A stretch of DNA of 64,000 nucleotides, taken from Halomicrobium urmianum. Its GTDB lineage: Archaea; Halobacteriota; Halobacteria; Halobacteriales; Haloarculaceae. Below, piece after piece: positions 32,699-42,843 of the stretch (position 1 is the stretch's first letter; every line of letters starts with the position of its first letter). Under the pieces are notes generated by a model that did no database searches, was not told the origin of the DNA, and was given only the letters and a program-made list of their open reading frames with translations. The stretch is taken from positions 1,302,001-1,366,000 of the forward strand of contig NZ_CP084090.1 in assembly GCF_020217425.1 (NCBI RefSeq), read 5' to 3'. The position numbers were made by a program, and so were the translations under genes.

Positions 32699-35600
32699 AT
32701 GGGATCCTCGTCGCCCTCAGAATCGCCACTTCGTACTCGGGCCCAGCGGCAGGAATTCGTTGCCGATATCGGTCGGCTGGCCCTGGAGGCGGGCGACTTC
32801 GAGCGGCTACTGGACGAGGTCGTGGTGGGGATTGCGGCGGGGCTGGACGTCCCGCTGAGTCAGGCACTGGAACTGCGGCCCGACGGCGACGAAGCGCTCC
32901 TCAGACGCGGCGCGGGCTGGGACGACGGGCTCGTCGGCACCGCCGCCGTCCCGACGGAGGGGTCGACGGCGGGACGGGCCCTCGAGACCGGCGAACCGGT
33001 CGCCGTCGACGACCTGCGCGCGGACGAGCGGTCCGCCGCGGCCGGGGCGCTCACGGATCGCGACGTCGTCGCCGCCGTCAGCGTCGTCGTCGGCCCGAGG
33101 GACGACCCGTGGGGCGTCCTGGAGGCGTACGCGACCGAGGATGGGGCGTTCGCAGACGCCGACGTGGCCTTCCTCCGGAGCGTCGCGAACGCCCTGGCGG
33201 CGGCCGTCGAGACCGACCGCGTCCGGGACGACCGCGACCGGGAGCTGGAGCGCTACGAGCGCCTCGTCGACCGGCTCCCGGTCGGCGTCTACCGCAACAC
33301 GCCCGGCCACGACGGGGAGTTCGTCGAGGTCAACGACGCGATGCTGTCGATCTTCGACGCCGACAGCGAGTCTGAGCTGCTGGACTGCGACGTCAGCGCG
33401 CTCTACCCCGACCCCGAGCAGCGCAGCGAGTTCAGCGAGCGGCTCGAGCGCGAAGGGGTCGTCGAGGACGTGGAACTAAAGCAGGAGACCCTCGACGGAC
33501 GGCCGATCTGGATATCGGTGACCGCGATCCGGACCGAGGAGGACGGCGAGGTCTACTTCGACGGCATCGTTCGCGACGTCACCGAGCGCAAGCGCACCCA
33601 GCAGCGACTGGCGGAGGAGCGCGACACGTTCGCCGAGGGGCCGGCGGTCGTCTTCCGGTGGAAGAACGAGGAGGGGTGGCCGGTCGAGTACGTCTCCGAG
33701 AACGTCGAGGACGTGTTCGGCTACGCGCCGGCGGAGCTGGAGTCCGGCGACGTCCCGTACACGGACCTGCTCCTCGAGGGGGAGATCGACCGGATCGCCG
33801 CCGAGGTCGCCGAACACAGCGACGAGACGACCGAGCGGTTCAGCCACGAGCCCTACCGCGTCCGGACGAAGGACGGCGAGGTCCGCTGGGTGAAGGACAC
33901 CACGAAGGTCGTCCGCGACGAGGCCGGCGAGATCACCCACTACATGGGGTACCTAGTCGACATCACCGAGCGCACGGTCCGGGAGCGGGAGCTGGAGGAG
34001 TCCGAGCAGCGCTACCGCACGCTGATCGATCACTTCCCCAACGGCGCCGTCGCCCTGGTCGACGAGGACCTCCGCTACCGGACCGTGGGCGGCGAACCGG
34101 AGCGGATCGCGGACCTGACCGCCGACGAACTGGAAGGGGAGCCGGTCGCCGAAGCGGTGTCGCCGGAGCTGGCGGCCGAACTCGTCCCCCGCTACGAGGC
34201 CGCCCTCGAAGGGACAGCCGACTCGTTCGAAGCGGAACTGGACGGGCGGTGCTTCCAGTTTCAGGTCGTGCCCGTCCGCGACGGGGACGGCGAGGTCTTC
34301 GCCGCGCTCGGCACCTCGCAGGACGTCACCGAACGGACGAAGCACGAGCGGATGCTGACCAAGTACGAGGCCATCGTCGAGACGATCGACGACGGCATCT
34401 ACGTGAAAGACGAGGACGGCCGGTTCACGATCGTCAACGAGGCCTACGCCGAGATGACCGGCTACGACCGCGAGGAGCTGATCGGCGAGCACGCCTCCAT
34501 GGTAGTCGACGAGTCGACCATCCAGCGGTCGCGGGCGACGTTGGACAGCGGCGACGGGAACCGGGTCATGGAGGCCGACATCGAGACGGCCGGCGGCGAC
34601 CGGTTGCCGGCCGAGGCGACGTTCGCGACGCTGGAGACGGGCGACGGCGAGTCGGAGGAGATCGGCGTGGTGCGGGACGTGAGCGAACGCAAGGAGCGCG
34701 AGCGCGAACTGGAGCGCTACGAGACCATCGTCGAGGCCGTCAACGACGGCGTGTACGTGGTCGACGAGGACGGCCGGTTCACGATGGTCAACGACTCGTA
34801 CGCCGAGATGACCGGCTACGACCGCGAGGAGCTGATCGGCGAGCACGTCACGACGGTCGTCGACCGGGACGTCGCCGAGGCGGCCCGCGGGGTCGAGGCC
34901 GAGATGCGCGACGGGCGCTTCGACGGGACGCCGATCGAGGCCGAACTCGAGACGAGGGACGGCGACCGGGTCCCCGCGGAGGCGACGTTCGCGATACTGG
35001 AGACCGGCGACGGCGGGGAGCAGCGCGTCGGCGTCGTGCGAGACGTCACCGACCGACGGGAGTACGAGCGCCGGCTCGAGGCGTCCAACGAGCGACTCGA
35101 ACAGTTCGCGTACGCCGCCTCCCACGACCTCCAGGAGCCCCTTCGGATGGTCTCCAGCTACCTCCAGCTGATCGAGCGCCGCTACGCCGACGAGCTGGAC
35201 GACGAGGGCCGGGAGTTCCTGGCGTTCGCGGTCGACGGCGCCGACCGCATGCGGGAGATGATCGAGGGACTGCTCGAGTACTCCCGCATCGAGACCCGGG
35301 GCGAGCCGTTCGAGCCCGTCGACCTCGACGACGTGCTCGCGGAGGTCCGCGACGACCTGCAGATCCGGATCGAGGAGACGAACGCCGAGATCGACGCCGA
35401 GTCGCTGCCGACCGTCGAGGGCGACCGCGGCCAGCTTCGACAGGTGCTCCAGAACCTGATCGACAACGCCATCGAGTACTCCGGCGACGCGCCGCCCAGG
35501 ATCCACGTCGGCGCAGAGCGGAACGGAAGCGAGTGGGCAATCTCGGTCAGCGACAGGGGGATCGGCATCGATCCGGACGACGCCGACCGCGTCTTCGAGG

Positions 35601-35881
35601 TGTTCCAGCGCCTCCACACCCACGAGGAACACGAGGGCACCGGCATCGGCCTCGCGCTGTGTCGCCGCATCGTCGAGCGCCACGGCGTCCAACCGAGCGA
35701 AGCGAGGCTGGGCTCGGAGGACGAACAGAGCGAGTCCCGCGGCGTCCGCGCGAACGGGGTGAGCGCGGGCTCGACAGACGGGCGAAGCGAGTCTGTCGGC
35801 GGCGACATCCGGATCGACTCCGAACCCGGCGAGGGGACGACGGTCACCTTCACGCTGCCAGCGGCGGACGGCGACCGGTGA
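32699..35881 (+). CDS. Soluble GAF/PAS multisensor histidine kinase
   Basis: 1060 aa, no membrane helices. Order: GAF (about 15-175), five PAS/PAC modules (about 180-300, 305-425, 430-545, 550-665, 670-785), HisKA with AASHDLQEPLRMVSSYLQL (about 800-870), and HATPase (about 910-1060) with NLIDNAIEYSGD, DRGIGIDPDD and GTGIGLALCRRIVERHG. The fourth and fifth PAS modules share the string YAEMTGYDREELIGEH and are a recent tandem duplication. A 38-residue low-complexity insert (nt 35687-35800) splits the ATPase between RIVERHG and GDIRIDSEPGEG. No partner regulator is nearby. Confidence 0.92.
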   Translation: MGSSSPSESPLRTRAQRQEFVADIGRLALEAGDFERLLDEVVVGIAAGLDVPLSQALELRPDGDEALLRRGAGWDDGLVGTAAVPTEGSTAGRALETGEPVAVDDLRADERSAAAGALTDRDVVAAVSVVVGPRDDPWGVLEAYATEDGAFADADVAFLRSVANALAAAVETDRVRDDRDRELERYERLVDRLPVGVYRNTPGHDGEFVEVNDAMLSIFDADSESELLDCDVSALYPDPEQRSEFSERLEREGVVEDVELKQETLDGRPIWISVTAIRTEEDGEVYFDGIVRDVTERKRTQQRLAEERDTFAEGPAVVFRWKNEEGWPVEYVSENVEDVFGYAPAELESGDVPYTDLLLEGEIDRIAAEVAEHSDETTERFSHEPYRVRTKDGEVRWVKDTTKVVRDEAGEITHYMGYLVDITERTVRERELEESEQRYRTLIDHFPNGAVALVDEDLRYRTVGGEPERIADLTADELEGEPVAEAVSPELAAELVPRYEAALEGTADSFEAELDGRCFQFQVVPVRDGDGEVFAALGTSQDVTERTKHERMLTKYEAIVETIDDGIYVKDEDGRFTIVNEAYAEMTGYDREELIGEHASMVVDESTIQRSRATLDSGDGNRVMEADIETAGGDRLPAEATFATLETGDGESEEIGVVRDVSERKERERELERYETIVEAVNDGVYVVDEDGRFTMVNDSYAEMTGYDREELIGEHVTTVVDRDVAEAARGVEAEMRDGRFDGTPIEAELETRDGDRVPAEATFAILETGDGGEQRVGVVRDVTDRREYERRLEASNERLEQFAYAASHDLQEPLRMVSSYLQLIERRYADELDDEGREFLAFAVDGADRMREMIEGLLEYSRIETRGEPFEPVDLDDVLAEVRDDLQIRIEETNAEIDAESLPTVEGDRGQLRQVLQNLIDNAIEYSGDAPPRIHVGAERNGSEWAISVSDRGIGIDPDDADRVFEVFQRLHTHEEHEGTGIGLALCRRIVERHGVQPSEARLGSEDEQSESRGVRANGVSAGSTDGRSESVGGDIRIDSEPGEGTTVTFTLPAADGDR

Positions 35882-36026
35882 CGGTCCCCGCTGTCGGCCC
35901 CCACGGCTTCGCAGAACCGGCCGAGAACGACCAAAACGCAGGAGTTATCCTCCGGACGACACTAGTTACGGGCACCTCTATGGACGCGACGTCAGCCAGT
36001 CGTCGTCGGGCCGCGCCAGCGAAGGC

Positions 36027-38375
36027 ATGACGGCGGGCCCGGACCTGCCGGTCGTTCTCGTCGCGGTCGCGCTCCCGTTCACAGCCGTGGCGCTGGTTCC
36101 GACGGCCTACCGCCTGCTCGGGACGCAGACCGGCTATCTCGGCGCGGCCGTCGCCGCTGCCTGCTTCGCCTTGCTGGCGACCCAGTACGGCGCGACTGGC
36201 ACCGTCGGGCTGGAGTGGGTCCCGTCGCTGGGGATCGGCCTCCGGTTCCGCGTCGACGGCTGGGGACTGCTCTTCGCGCTGCTGGCCAGCGGCATCGGCG
36301 TCCTCGTGTTCACCTACTCGGCCGGCTACCTGCACGGCGGGCGGGAACTCGTCCGCTACTACGGCGCCCTGCTGGCCTTCATGGGCTCGATCCTGGGCGT
36401 CGCGCTGGCGGCGGACCTGGTCGCGCTGTTCCTGTTCTGGGAGCTGACCAGCGTCGCCTCGTTCGTCCTGATCGGCTACCACGACGACGACCCCGAGTCG
36501 CGGTACGCCGCGCGGATGGCGATGTTCGTCACCGTCGGCGGCGGCCTGTTCCTGCTCGTGGCCCTCCTGTTGCTGTGGCAGGCCTCGGGCGCGGCGTTCG
36601 GGTCACCCACGCTCTCGCTGACGGCGATGCTGGAGAACGCCGACGCGATGCGGGCAGCCCTCCGCGAGCGAGGGGCGTTCGTCCCGGTCCTCGCCCTGGT
36701 CGCCGTCGGCGCGGGGTCGAAGTCCGCGCAGGTGCCGCTGCACTTCTGGCTGCCCAACGCGATGGCCGCGCCGACGCCCGTCTCCGCCTTCCTGCACTCC
36801 GCGACGATGGTGAAGGTCGGCGTCTACTTCCTCGGCCGGGTCCGCCCGCTGCTCTCCAGCCCCGAGTGGACGCTGCTGTTCGCCACGGTCGGGCTGGTGA
36901 CCATGACGGTCACCGCGGTGCTGGCCGTCGCCGCGACCGACGTCAAGGAGCTGCTGGCCTACTCGACGGCGAGCCACCTCGGACTGATGGTCGCCGCGTT
37001 CGGGTTCACGACGGCCTACGGCGCGGCCGGCGGTACGTTTCACCTGCTCAATCACGCCGCGTTCAAGGCCGCCCTGTTTCTCGTGGCCGGTATCGTGGCC
37101 CACGAGGCCGGCACGCGGCGGATCAACGACCTCGGCGGCCTCTGGCGGGACCTCCCGATCACGGCCGCCATCACCGCGGTCGCGGCGCTCGGGATGGCGG
37201 GCATCCCCTTCTTCAACGGCTTCTACTCCAAGGAGCTGGTCTTCGCAGCGGCCTACGAGGCGGCCAGCGAACTCGGCGGCCTCGCTTGGGCGTTCCCCGT
37301 CCTCGCGACGCTGGCCAGCGTGTTCACGGTGCTGTACTCGCTTCGCTTCCTCGCGATGTTCGTCGGCGAGAAGCCGACCGCGCTGGGCGAGGTCCACCGG
37401 CCGCCGCTCGCGATGCTCGTTCCGCCGGCCGTCCTCGCCGTCGTCGCCGGGACGATCGGGATCGCGCCCGAAATCGCCGTCGGCCCGGTGATCGAACCGG
37501 CCATCGCGGCCGTCGGCGGCGGGCCCGGGGACCCACACTATGTGGTTCCGACGGAACTGTCCCCCGCGGTGGCGATGACGGCCGTCGCCATCGGCGGCGG
37601 CGCGGCGGCCTACCCGTCGTACGACCGCCTCCACCGCGGGATCCGGGGAGCGGTCGCCGGCGCGCCGCCCGCGCGGGCGAACTGGTGGTACGACCGCGCG
37701 CTCGACGGCGTCGACCGGCTCGGGGCGGCGTCGGTCCCGCGGATCCAGAACGGCCTGCTGCGGACCTACGTGGGCTGGTTCGTCGGGCCGGCCTGCGGGC
37801 TCGCACTGCTGGGCTACGCCGCGACCGGGCTGGCACTGCCCGCGGTCGACCTGATCAGCGTCTCCCCGACCGTACTGCTGGTGTTGCTGGTGGCCGTCAT
37901 CGCGGCCGGCACGGCGACCACGGGCCCGTCGCACGTGACGGGCGTCCTGCTGCTCTCCGTGCTGGGGTTCATGCTCGCCATCTTCTACATCCTGGCCAGC
38001 GCGCCCGACCTCGCGCTGACGCAGCTGGTCGTCGAGACGCTGACGCTGGTGATCTTCCTGCTCGTGATCGAGGAACTGCCGGCCTACTACCGCGAGGTTG
38101 AGGAGTCGATCGCGGTCAGGGACGTCGTCCTCTCGCTGGGCGTGGGCACCACCGTCTTCGTGACCGTCCTCCTGACGGCCGGGCGGACCGAGTCCGCGCT
38201 CGCTGGCTACTTCACCGAGCAGGCGATCCCGGAGGGCGGCGGGCACAACGTCGTGAACGTGATCCTCACGGACTTCCGCGCGTTCGACACGCTCGGGGAG
38301 TCGGCGGTGATCATCGTCGCCGCGATCGCGATCCTGACGCTCGTCCTGACCCGAGACAGGGGTGAGTCGCCGTGA
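36027..38375 (+). CDS. mnhA: Na+/H+ antiporter subunit A (Mrp/Mnh)
   Basis: 782-aa integral membrane protein related to complex I NuoL. It holds the proton-pumping core (FWELTSVASFVLIGYHDDDP, VPLHFWLPNAMAAPTPVSAF with the Lys/His helix, NHAAFKAALFLVAGIVAHEA) and a C-terminal part of about 150 residues with DUF4040/MbhE-like helices. It opens a seven-gene run A-G in which almost every junction overlaps by 1-4 nt. The complex exports Na+ in exchange for protons, fitting a salt-loving cell. Confidence 0.95.
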   Translation: MTAGPDLPVVLVAVALPFTAVALVPTAYRLLGTQTGYLGAAVAAACFALLATQYGATGTVGLEWVPSLGIGLRFRVDGWGLLFALLASGIGVLVFTYSAGYLHGGRELVRYYGALLAFMGSILGVALAADLVALFLFWELTSVASFVLIGYHDDDPESRYAARMAMFVTVGGGLFLLVALLLLWQASGAAFGSPTLSLTAMLENADAMRAALRERGAFVPVLALVAVGAGSKSAQVPLHFWLPNAMAAPTPVSAFLHSATMVKVGVYFLGRVRPLLSSPEWTLLFATVGLVTMTVTAVLAVAATDVKELLAYSTASHLGLMVAAFGFTTAYGAAGGTFHLLNHAAFKAALFLVAGIVAHEAGTRRINDLGGLWRDLPITAAITAVAALGMAGIPFFNGFYSKELVFAAAYEAASELGGLAWAFPVLATLASVFTVLYSLRFLAMFVGEKPTALGEVHRPPLAMLVPPAVLAVVAGTIGIAPEIAVGPVIEPAIAAVGGGPGDPHYVVPTELSPAVAMTAVAIGGGAAAYPSYDRLHRGIRGAVAGAPPARANWWYDRALDGVDRLGAASVPRIQNGLLRTYVGWFVGPACGLALLGYAATGLALPAVDLISVSPTVLLVLLVAVIAAGTATTGPSHVTGVLLLSVLGFMLAIFYILASAPDLALTQLVVETLTLVIFLLVIEELPAYYREVEESIAVRDVVLSLGVGTTVFVTVLLTAGRTESALAGYFTEQAIPEGGGHNVVNVILTDFRAFDTLGESAVIIVAAIAILTLVLTRDRGESP

Positions 38376-38836
38376 GCACGGTCATCACCCGGACGACGAC
38401 GCGGGCCGTCGTCCCGCTGATCGTCGTCGTCGCCGTCTCGCTGTTCGTCCAGGGGCACAACCTGCCCGGCGGCGGGTTCATCGGCGGCGTCCTCACGGCC
38501 GTCGCGTTCGTGCTGATCTACATCACCTACGGACTGGACTTCCTCGAGCTGGCGCTGCTGGGCAGCGTCGCCGAGACCGGCGGGGACCCGTTCGAGGACC
38601 GCATCGTCGACGCCTACCGGCGGCTGTTCGTGTTCGGCCTAGCGCTGGCCGTCGGCAGCGGCCTGACCGCGATGGCCTTCGGCTTCCCCTTCCTCAGCCA
38701 GTCGTTCGTGATCTACCACGACGTGCCGCTGTACCACGAGATCGAACTCGCCAGCGCGCTCGCCTTCGACCTCGGCATCTACTGCGTGGTCGTCGGCGGC
38801 CTGCTAACGATCCTCTCGGTGGTGGGATCGGAATGA
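38372..38836 (+). CDS. mnhB: Na+/H+ antiporter subunit B
   Basis: 154 aa, four helices, MnhB domain with HNLPGGGFIGGVLTAVAFVL. It starts with GTG overlapping the mnhA stop (GTGA). This stand-alone B subunit is in addition to the MbhE-like helices at the end of MnhA. Confidence 0.93.
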   Translation: MSTVITRTTTRAVVPLIVVVAVSLFVQGHNLPGGGFIGGVLTAVAFVLIYITYGLDFLELALLGSVAETGGDPFEDRIVDAYRRLFVFGLALAVGSGLTAMAFGFPFLSQSFVIYHDVPLYHEIELASALAFDLGIYCVVVGGLLTILSVVGSE

Positions 38837-39186
38837 CGCTCGTACTCGCCACGCTGCTGGGACTGTTGTTCGCCTTCGGCACCTACCTGCTGTTGCGCCG
38901 TGACCTCGTGTGGGTGATCTGGGGACTGGCCATCGTCAGCCAGGCGGCCAACGCCTACCTGCTGACGGTCGCCGGGATCGCCGTTCCGGGCGTCGAGTCC
39001 GTCCCCGTCCTCGGTCACGGGGCCGAGGGAGCGGTCCCGGAGACGGCCGACCCGCTCGTCCAGGCGCTGGTGCTGACGGCCATCGTCATCAGCTTCGGGA
39101 TGACCGCCTTCGCGCTGGTGGTCACCTACCGCGTCTACGAGGAGCACGACACCATCGACGTGTTCGAGATCGGGGGTGAGCGCTGA
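38833..39186 (+). CDS. mnhC: Na+/H+ antiporter subunit C
   Basis: 117 aa, NuoK-like three-helix subunit. The SQAANAYLLTVAG and TAIVISFGMTAFALVVTYRV segments match MnhC, including the family's Ala/Asn helix. The start overlaps the mnhB stop (ATGA). Confidence 0.93.
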   Translation: MTLVLATLLGLLFAFGTYLLLRRDLVWVIWGLAIVSQAANAYLLTVAGIAVPGVESVPVLGHGAEGAVPETADPLVQALVLTAIVISFGMTAFALVVTYRVYEEHDTIDVFEIGGER

Positions 39187-40772
39187 TGGCGGCCGACGCG
39201 CTCGCCGTCGCGCCGCTTCTGGTCCCGCTGCTCGCGGCCACCGCGGCGCTGCTGACGCGGCGCTGGCCCGTGATCCGGACGTCGGTCAGCGTGGCCGGCG
39301 TCGTCGCGTACGCCGGCGTCGTCGCGCTGGTCGCGTGGCGGGTCGTCGTCGCCCCGGACGCCCCCGGGGCCGTGGCCTACCAGGTCGGCGACTGGCCGGC
39401 GCCGTTCGGCATCACGCTGGTCGTCGACGCGCTGTCGGCGTTCGTGCTCGTCCTGACCGCGGCCGTCGCCCTGCCGGCGATGCTGTCCTCGGTCCGGTAC
39501 CTCCTGCCGGAGGACGAGGACGTCTACTACCACCCGCTGTACCACTTCCTGCTGGTGGGCATCACCGGCGCCCTGCTGACGGGCGACCTGTTCAACCTGT
39601 TCGTCTGGTTCGAGGTGCTGCTGATGGCGACCTACGTCCTCGTCTCGTTCTACGGCGGCGTCGCGCACACGCGGGCGACGCTGTGGTTCCTGGTGCTCAA
39701 CATCGTCGCCAGTGCGGTCATGCTCGTCGCTATCGGCGGCCTGTACGCGACGACGGGGACGCTCAACATGGCCGACATGGCCCGGCGGCTGGCCCGGCCG
39801 GCGGCCTCCGGCGTCGCCGTGGGGCCGGTCGTCGGGCTGTCGGCGCTCCTGTTCGCCGTCTTCGCGCTGAAGGCCGGCCTCGTTCCCTTCCAGTTCTGGG
39901 TCCCCAGCGCCTACACGGCAGCGCCGCTGCCGGCCACCGCGCTGCTGGCCGGCGCCGTCAAGAAGGTGGGCGTCTACGCCATCCTGCGGCTGTACTTCAC
40001 CGTCCTGTCCCCGGCGAGCGTCCCCGTGAGCCTGCCGGGCGTCGCAGGCGACTCGCCGCTGGCCTTCCTCGGGCCCGTGCTGCTGCTCATGGCTGCCGCG
40101 AGCGTCGTCTTCGGCGGTCTGGGCGCGATCCGGGGCCGCTCCGTCGAGGAGGTGCTGGCCTACTCCAGCATCGGCCAGGTCGGGTTCATCGCGATCCCAG
40201 TGGCCATCGCCGCGCTCGTCCCGTCGCCGGCCCGGGAGCTGGCCGTCGCCGCCGGGCTGGTGTACGCGCTGAACCACACGCTCGCGAAGGGGATGCTGTT
40301 CCTGGCCGCGGCGACCGTCCGGAGCGCGGCGGGCACGAGCCGGCTGTCGGAACTGGGCGGCCTCGCCGGCCGGTTCCCGGCGCTGTCCAGCGCGTTCATG
40401 GTCGGCGCGCTGGCGCTGATCGGGATCCCGCCGCTGTCGGGCTTCTTCGGCAAGTTCCTCGTGTTCGACGCGGCCGTCCGGGCCGACCGCTCGCTGACGC
40501 TCGCGGTGCTGGTCGGCGGGTCGCTTTTGACCATCGCCTACACGACCCGGGCCTGGCTCCGCGGGTTCTGGGGGGAGCGGACGGCCGCGGTGGAGACGGC
40601 GGTCCGCGACCCGGCACAGGTCGCCGTCGTCGTCGCCATGGCGCTGGCCGTGGCGGCCGTCGGCGTCGGCTTCGAGGTGGTCTTCGCGTTCGCGGAGGCC
40701 GCGGCCGAGGCGGCGACCGACACCGACGCGTACGTGGAGGTCGTCGCTCCGACCGGAGGTGTCGAGGAATGA
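39186..40772 (+). CDS. mnhD: Na+/H+ antiporter subunit D
   Basis: 528 aa, NuoN/NuoM-like proton-translocating subunit with about 14 helices. Characteristic stretches: LFNLFVWFEVLLMATYVLVS, GLVPFQFWVPSAYTAAPLPA, EEVLAYSSIGQVGFIAIPVA and LIGIPPLSGFFGKFLVFDAA. The start shares one base with the mnhC stop (TGATG). Confidence 0.95.
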   Translation: MAADALAVAPLLVPLLAATAALLTRRWPVIRTSVSVAGVVAYAGVVALVAWRVVVAPDAPGAVAYQVGDWPAPFGITLVVDALSAFVLVLTAAVALPAMLSSVRYLLPEDEDVYYHPLYHFLLVGITGALLTGDLFNLFVWFEVLLMATYVLVSFYGGVAHTRATLWFLVLNIVASAVMLVAIGGLYATTGTLNMADMARRLARPAASGVAVGPVVGLSALLFAVFALKAGLVPFQFWVPSAYTAAPLPATALLAGAVKKVGVYAILRLYFTVLSPASVPVSLPGVAGDSPLAFLGPVLLLMAAASVVFGGLGAIRGRSVEEVLAYSSIGQVGFIAIPVAIAALVPSPARELAVAAGLVYALNHTLAKGMLFLAAATVRSAAGTSRLSELGGLAGRFPALSSAFMVGALALIGIPPLSGFFGKFLVFDAAVRADRSLTLAVLVGGSLLTIAYTTRAWLRGFWGERTAAVETAVRDPAQVAVVVAMALAVAAVGVGFEVVFAFAEAAAEAATDTDAYVEVVAPTGGVEE

Positions 40773-41341
40773 AGACGCGCACCTGGCCGGTGTTCGGCGT
40801 CGCGCTCGGGGCGCTGCTCGTGTTCGTCCGGGGCGTCCAGCCGACCGCCGAGGCGCTCGCCGGCCAGTTCCTGTTCGGACTGGCCATCGGACTGCCCATC
40901 GCGTACCTGTTCCGGCGGTTCTACCCCGACCGGATCGACCCGGTCCGCGGCGTCCGGGCGCTCCCGTACGTGGCGCTGTACCTCCTCGCCTTCGGCCGCG
41001 AGGTCGTCGTCGCCAACCTCGACCTCGCGTACCGGGCGCTCGCGCCGGACCCGCCGCTGGCCCCTGAGGTCATCTACGTCCCGCTGCGGGTCGAGACGGA
41101 ACTGGGGATCACCAGCATCGCCAACACCGTCACGCTCACGCCCGGAACGGTCGCGCTGGACTACGACGACGACCGCAACGCCATCTACGTCCACGTGATC
41201 GACGAGCGGGACCTGTCCGACGTCGTGGCCGCCATCCGCGAGTGGGAGGACTATGCGCTCGTGGCGCTGAACGAACGGCGCCGCCCGGGCGACGAGGCCG
41301 GCGACGTCATCGTCACGGGAGGTGAGGAGAGTGGCGACTGA
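40769..41341 (+). CDS. mnhE: Na+/H+ antiporter subunit E
   Basis: 190 aa. Two N-terminal helices, then the cytoplasmic domain with EVIYVPLRVETELGITSIAN, TVTLTPGTVALDYDDDRNAI and YVHVID, all MnhE hallmarks. The start overlaps the mnhD stop by 4 nt; the 3' end overlaps the mnhF start region. Confidence 0.95.
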   Translation: MKTRTWPVFGVALGALLVFVRGVQPTAEALAGQFLFGLAIGLPIAYLFRRFYPDRIDPVRGVRALPYVALYLLAFGREVVVANLDLAYRALAPDPPLAPEVIYVPLRVETELGITSIANTVTLTPGTVALDYDDDRNAIYVHVIDERDLSDVVAAIREWEDYALVALNERRRPGDEAGDVIVTGGEESGD

Positions 41342-41624
41342 GGCGCCGGCCCCGGTGCTCGAACTGGCGGTCCAGGGTGCGCTGCTGCTGATCGCCGGAC
41401 TCTGCGTCCTCTGTGCCTACCGCGTCGTCGCGGGGCCGACCATCCCGGACCGCGTCGTCGGCCTCGACGCCATCGCGACGAACGTCGTCGCCATCGCCGT
41501 CCTCTTCGCCGTCCTGACCGGCCGGCCGCTGTTCGTCACGGTGTCGCTCGTACTCGCGATCATCGGGTTCATCGCGACCGTCACGGTCGCGAAGTTCGTC
41601 GTCGAGGGAGACATCATCGAGTAA
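41331..41624 (+). CDS. mnhF: Na+/H+ antiporter subunit F
   Basis: 97 aa, three helices, with [20 protein letters not shown], the MnhF signature. Two in-frame GTG codons (41322, 41331) are possible. 41331 is preferred because GGAGGTGAGG lies just upstream of it; either overlaps the mnhE end. Confidence 0.9.
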   Translation: MATEAPAPVLELAVQGALLLIAGLCVLCAYRVVAGPTIPDRVVGLDAIATNVVAIAVLFAVLTGRPLFVTVSLVLAIIGFIATVTVAKFVVEGDIIE

Positions 41625-41626
41625 CC

Positions 41627-41974
41627 ATGGCCGCCACGCTCACCACCTGGATCGAGATCGCACTGATCGCCGTCGGCGCGTTCTTCCTGACCGTCGGGAC
41701 CATCGGACTCCTGCGGTTCCCGAACGTATACAACCGGATGCACGCGACGAGCAAGCCGACGACGCTCGGGACCGCCACCATCTTCCTCGCCGGGTTCGTC
41801 CACTTCGGCCCCGGCACCGGCCTGCCCGCGCTGGTCGGCATCGCCTTCCTGTTCCTGACGGTCCCGACCGGCGCGCACATGATCGCCCGCTCGGCCAAGC
41901 GGATGGGCATCCCCTTCGAGTCCAACGTCACCTGGCCCGAACTGCCGGGGACGCCGGAGGACGACGAGGAGTGA
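41627..41974 (+). CDS. mnhG: Na+/H+ antiporter subunit G
   Basis: 115 aa, three helices, with [20 protein letters not shown] and [11 protein letters not shown], the MnhG hallmark. It is separated from mnhF by 2 nt and is the last gene of the operon; it ends with an acidic tail. Confidence 0.94.
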   Translation: MAATLTTWIEIALIAVGAFFLTVGTIGLLRFPNVYNRMHATSKPTTLGTATIFLAGFVHFGPGTGLPALVGIAFLFLTVPTGAHMIARSAKRMGIPFESNVTWPELPGTPEDDEE

Positions 41975-42147
41975 CAAGGCCCCGAACGGATTCGGCACAA
42001 GAGCCGTGGGTGGCACGGTCGAACGTCCACCCGTCGGCCCGCGGCCGGCGAGCGGTGACCTGCGTTCCGGTCTGCCTTCCTTTTTCCACTTCTGGAACGT
42101 GTGCCACTTCCGTTATCCTTATCCCCCGAGGCGAGCAATCGCCGGGT

Positions 42148-42843
42148 ATGGCAGAGACAGCGCGGGGCGTCGGGTACGCCGAGCTTGCGACGCTGAAACT
42201 GCTCGCGGTCGAGGGGGCCCTCGACCGCGAGCGCAAGGTCTCCTGTGCCGACCTGGCCGACAGCCTCGATGCCTCGAACCAGACCGCCTCCAGGCGCCTC
42301 CAGCGCCTGGAGGAGGCCGGACTGGTCGAGCGCGACATCGTGAGCGACGGCCAGCTGGTGTCGATCACCGGGACGGGCGAGCAGCGACTCCAGCGCGAGT
42401 ACGCCGACTACCGGCGGATCTTCGAGGGGGCGTCCGGCGTCGACCTGACTGGCGTGGTCACCTCGGGCATGGGCGAGGGACGGCACTACATCACCCTCCC
42501 GGGATACATGGAGCAGTTCATCGACAAGCTCGGCTACGAGCCCTTCGCCGGGACGCTGAACGTCGACCTCGTCGGCGAGAGCGTCCGCAGGCGGGCGCGG
42601 CTGGGCGCCGTCGAGCCGGTCACCATCGAGGGGTGGGAGGACGACGAGCGCACCTACGGGCCGGCCTACTGCTACCCCGCCTCCGTCGTCGCGGGCGACG
42701 GCGAGTACGAGCCCGCTCACGTCGTCGCGCCCGAGCGGACCCACCACGGCGAGGACCAGCTGGAGATCATCGCGCCGGAGAAGCTCCGCGAAGTGCTCGG
42801 GCTGGCCGACGGCGACGAGGTGACCATCCATGTCGAGGAGTAG
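42148..42843 (+). CDS. ribK: CTP-dependent riboflavin kinase with N-terminal HTH (RbkR type)
   Basis: 231 aa. Residues 1-90 are a winged helix ([40 protein letters not shown]). Residues about 95-231 are the archaeal riboflavin kinase that uses CTP to make [54 protein letters not shown] and [20 protein letters not shown]. Fusions of this kind (RbkR) are known as bifunctional enzyme/regulators of riboflavin genes. The 3' end overlaps ribB by 14 nt. A palindrome upstream of gch3 is a candidate target. Confidence 0.94.
   Translation: MAETARGVGYAELATLKLLAVEGALDRERKVSCADLADSLDASNQTASRRLQRLEEAGLVERDIVSDGQLVSITGTGEQRLQREYADYRRIFEGASGVDLTGVVTSGMGEGRHYITLPGYMEQFIDKLGYEPFAGTLNVDLVGESVRRRARLGAVEPVTIEGWEDDERTYGPAYCYPASVVAGDGEYEPAHVVAPERTHHGEDQLEIIAPEKLREVLGLADGDEVTIHVEE

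Noticed and set aside
33953-35692. 579-codon frame antisense to the large kinase
   Set aside because: No motifs; explained by codon bias of the sense gene.
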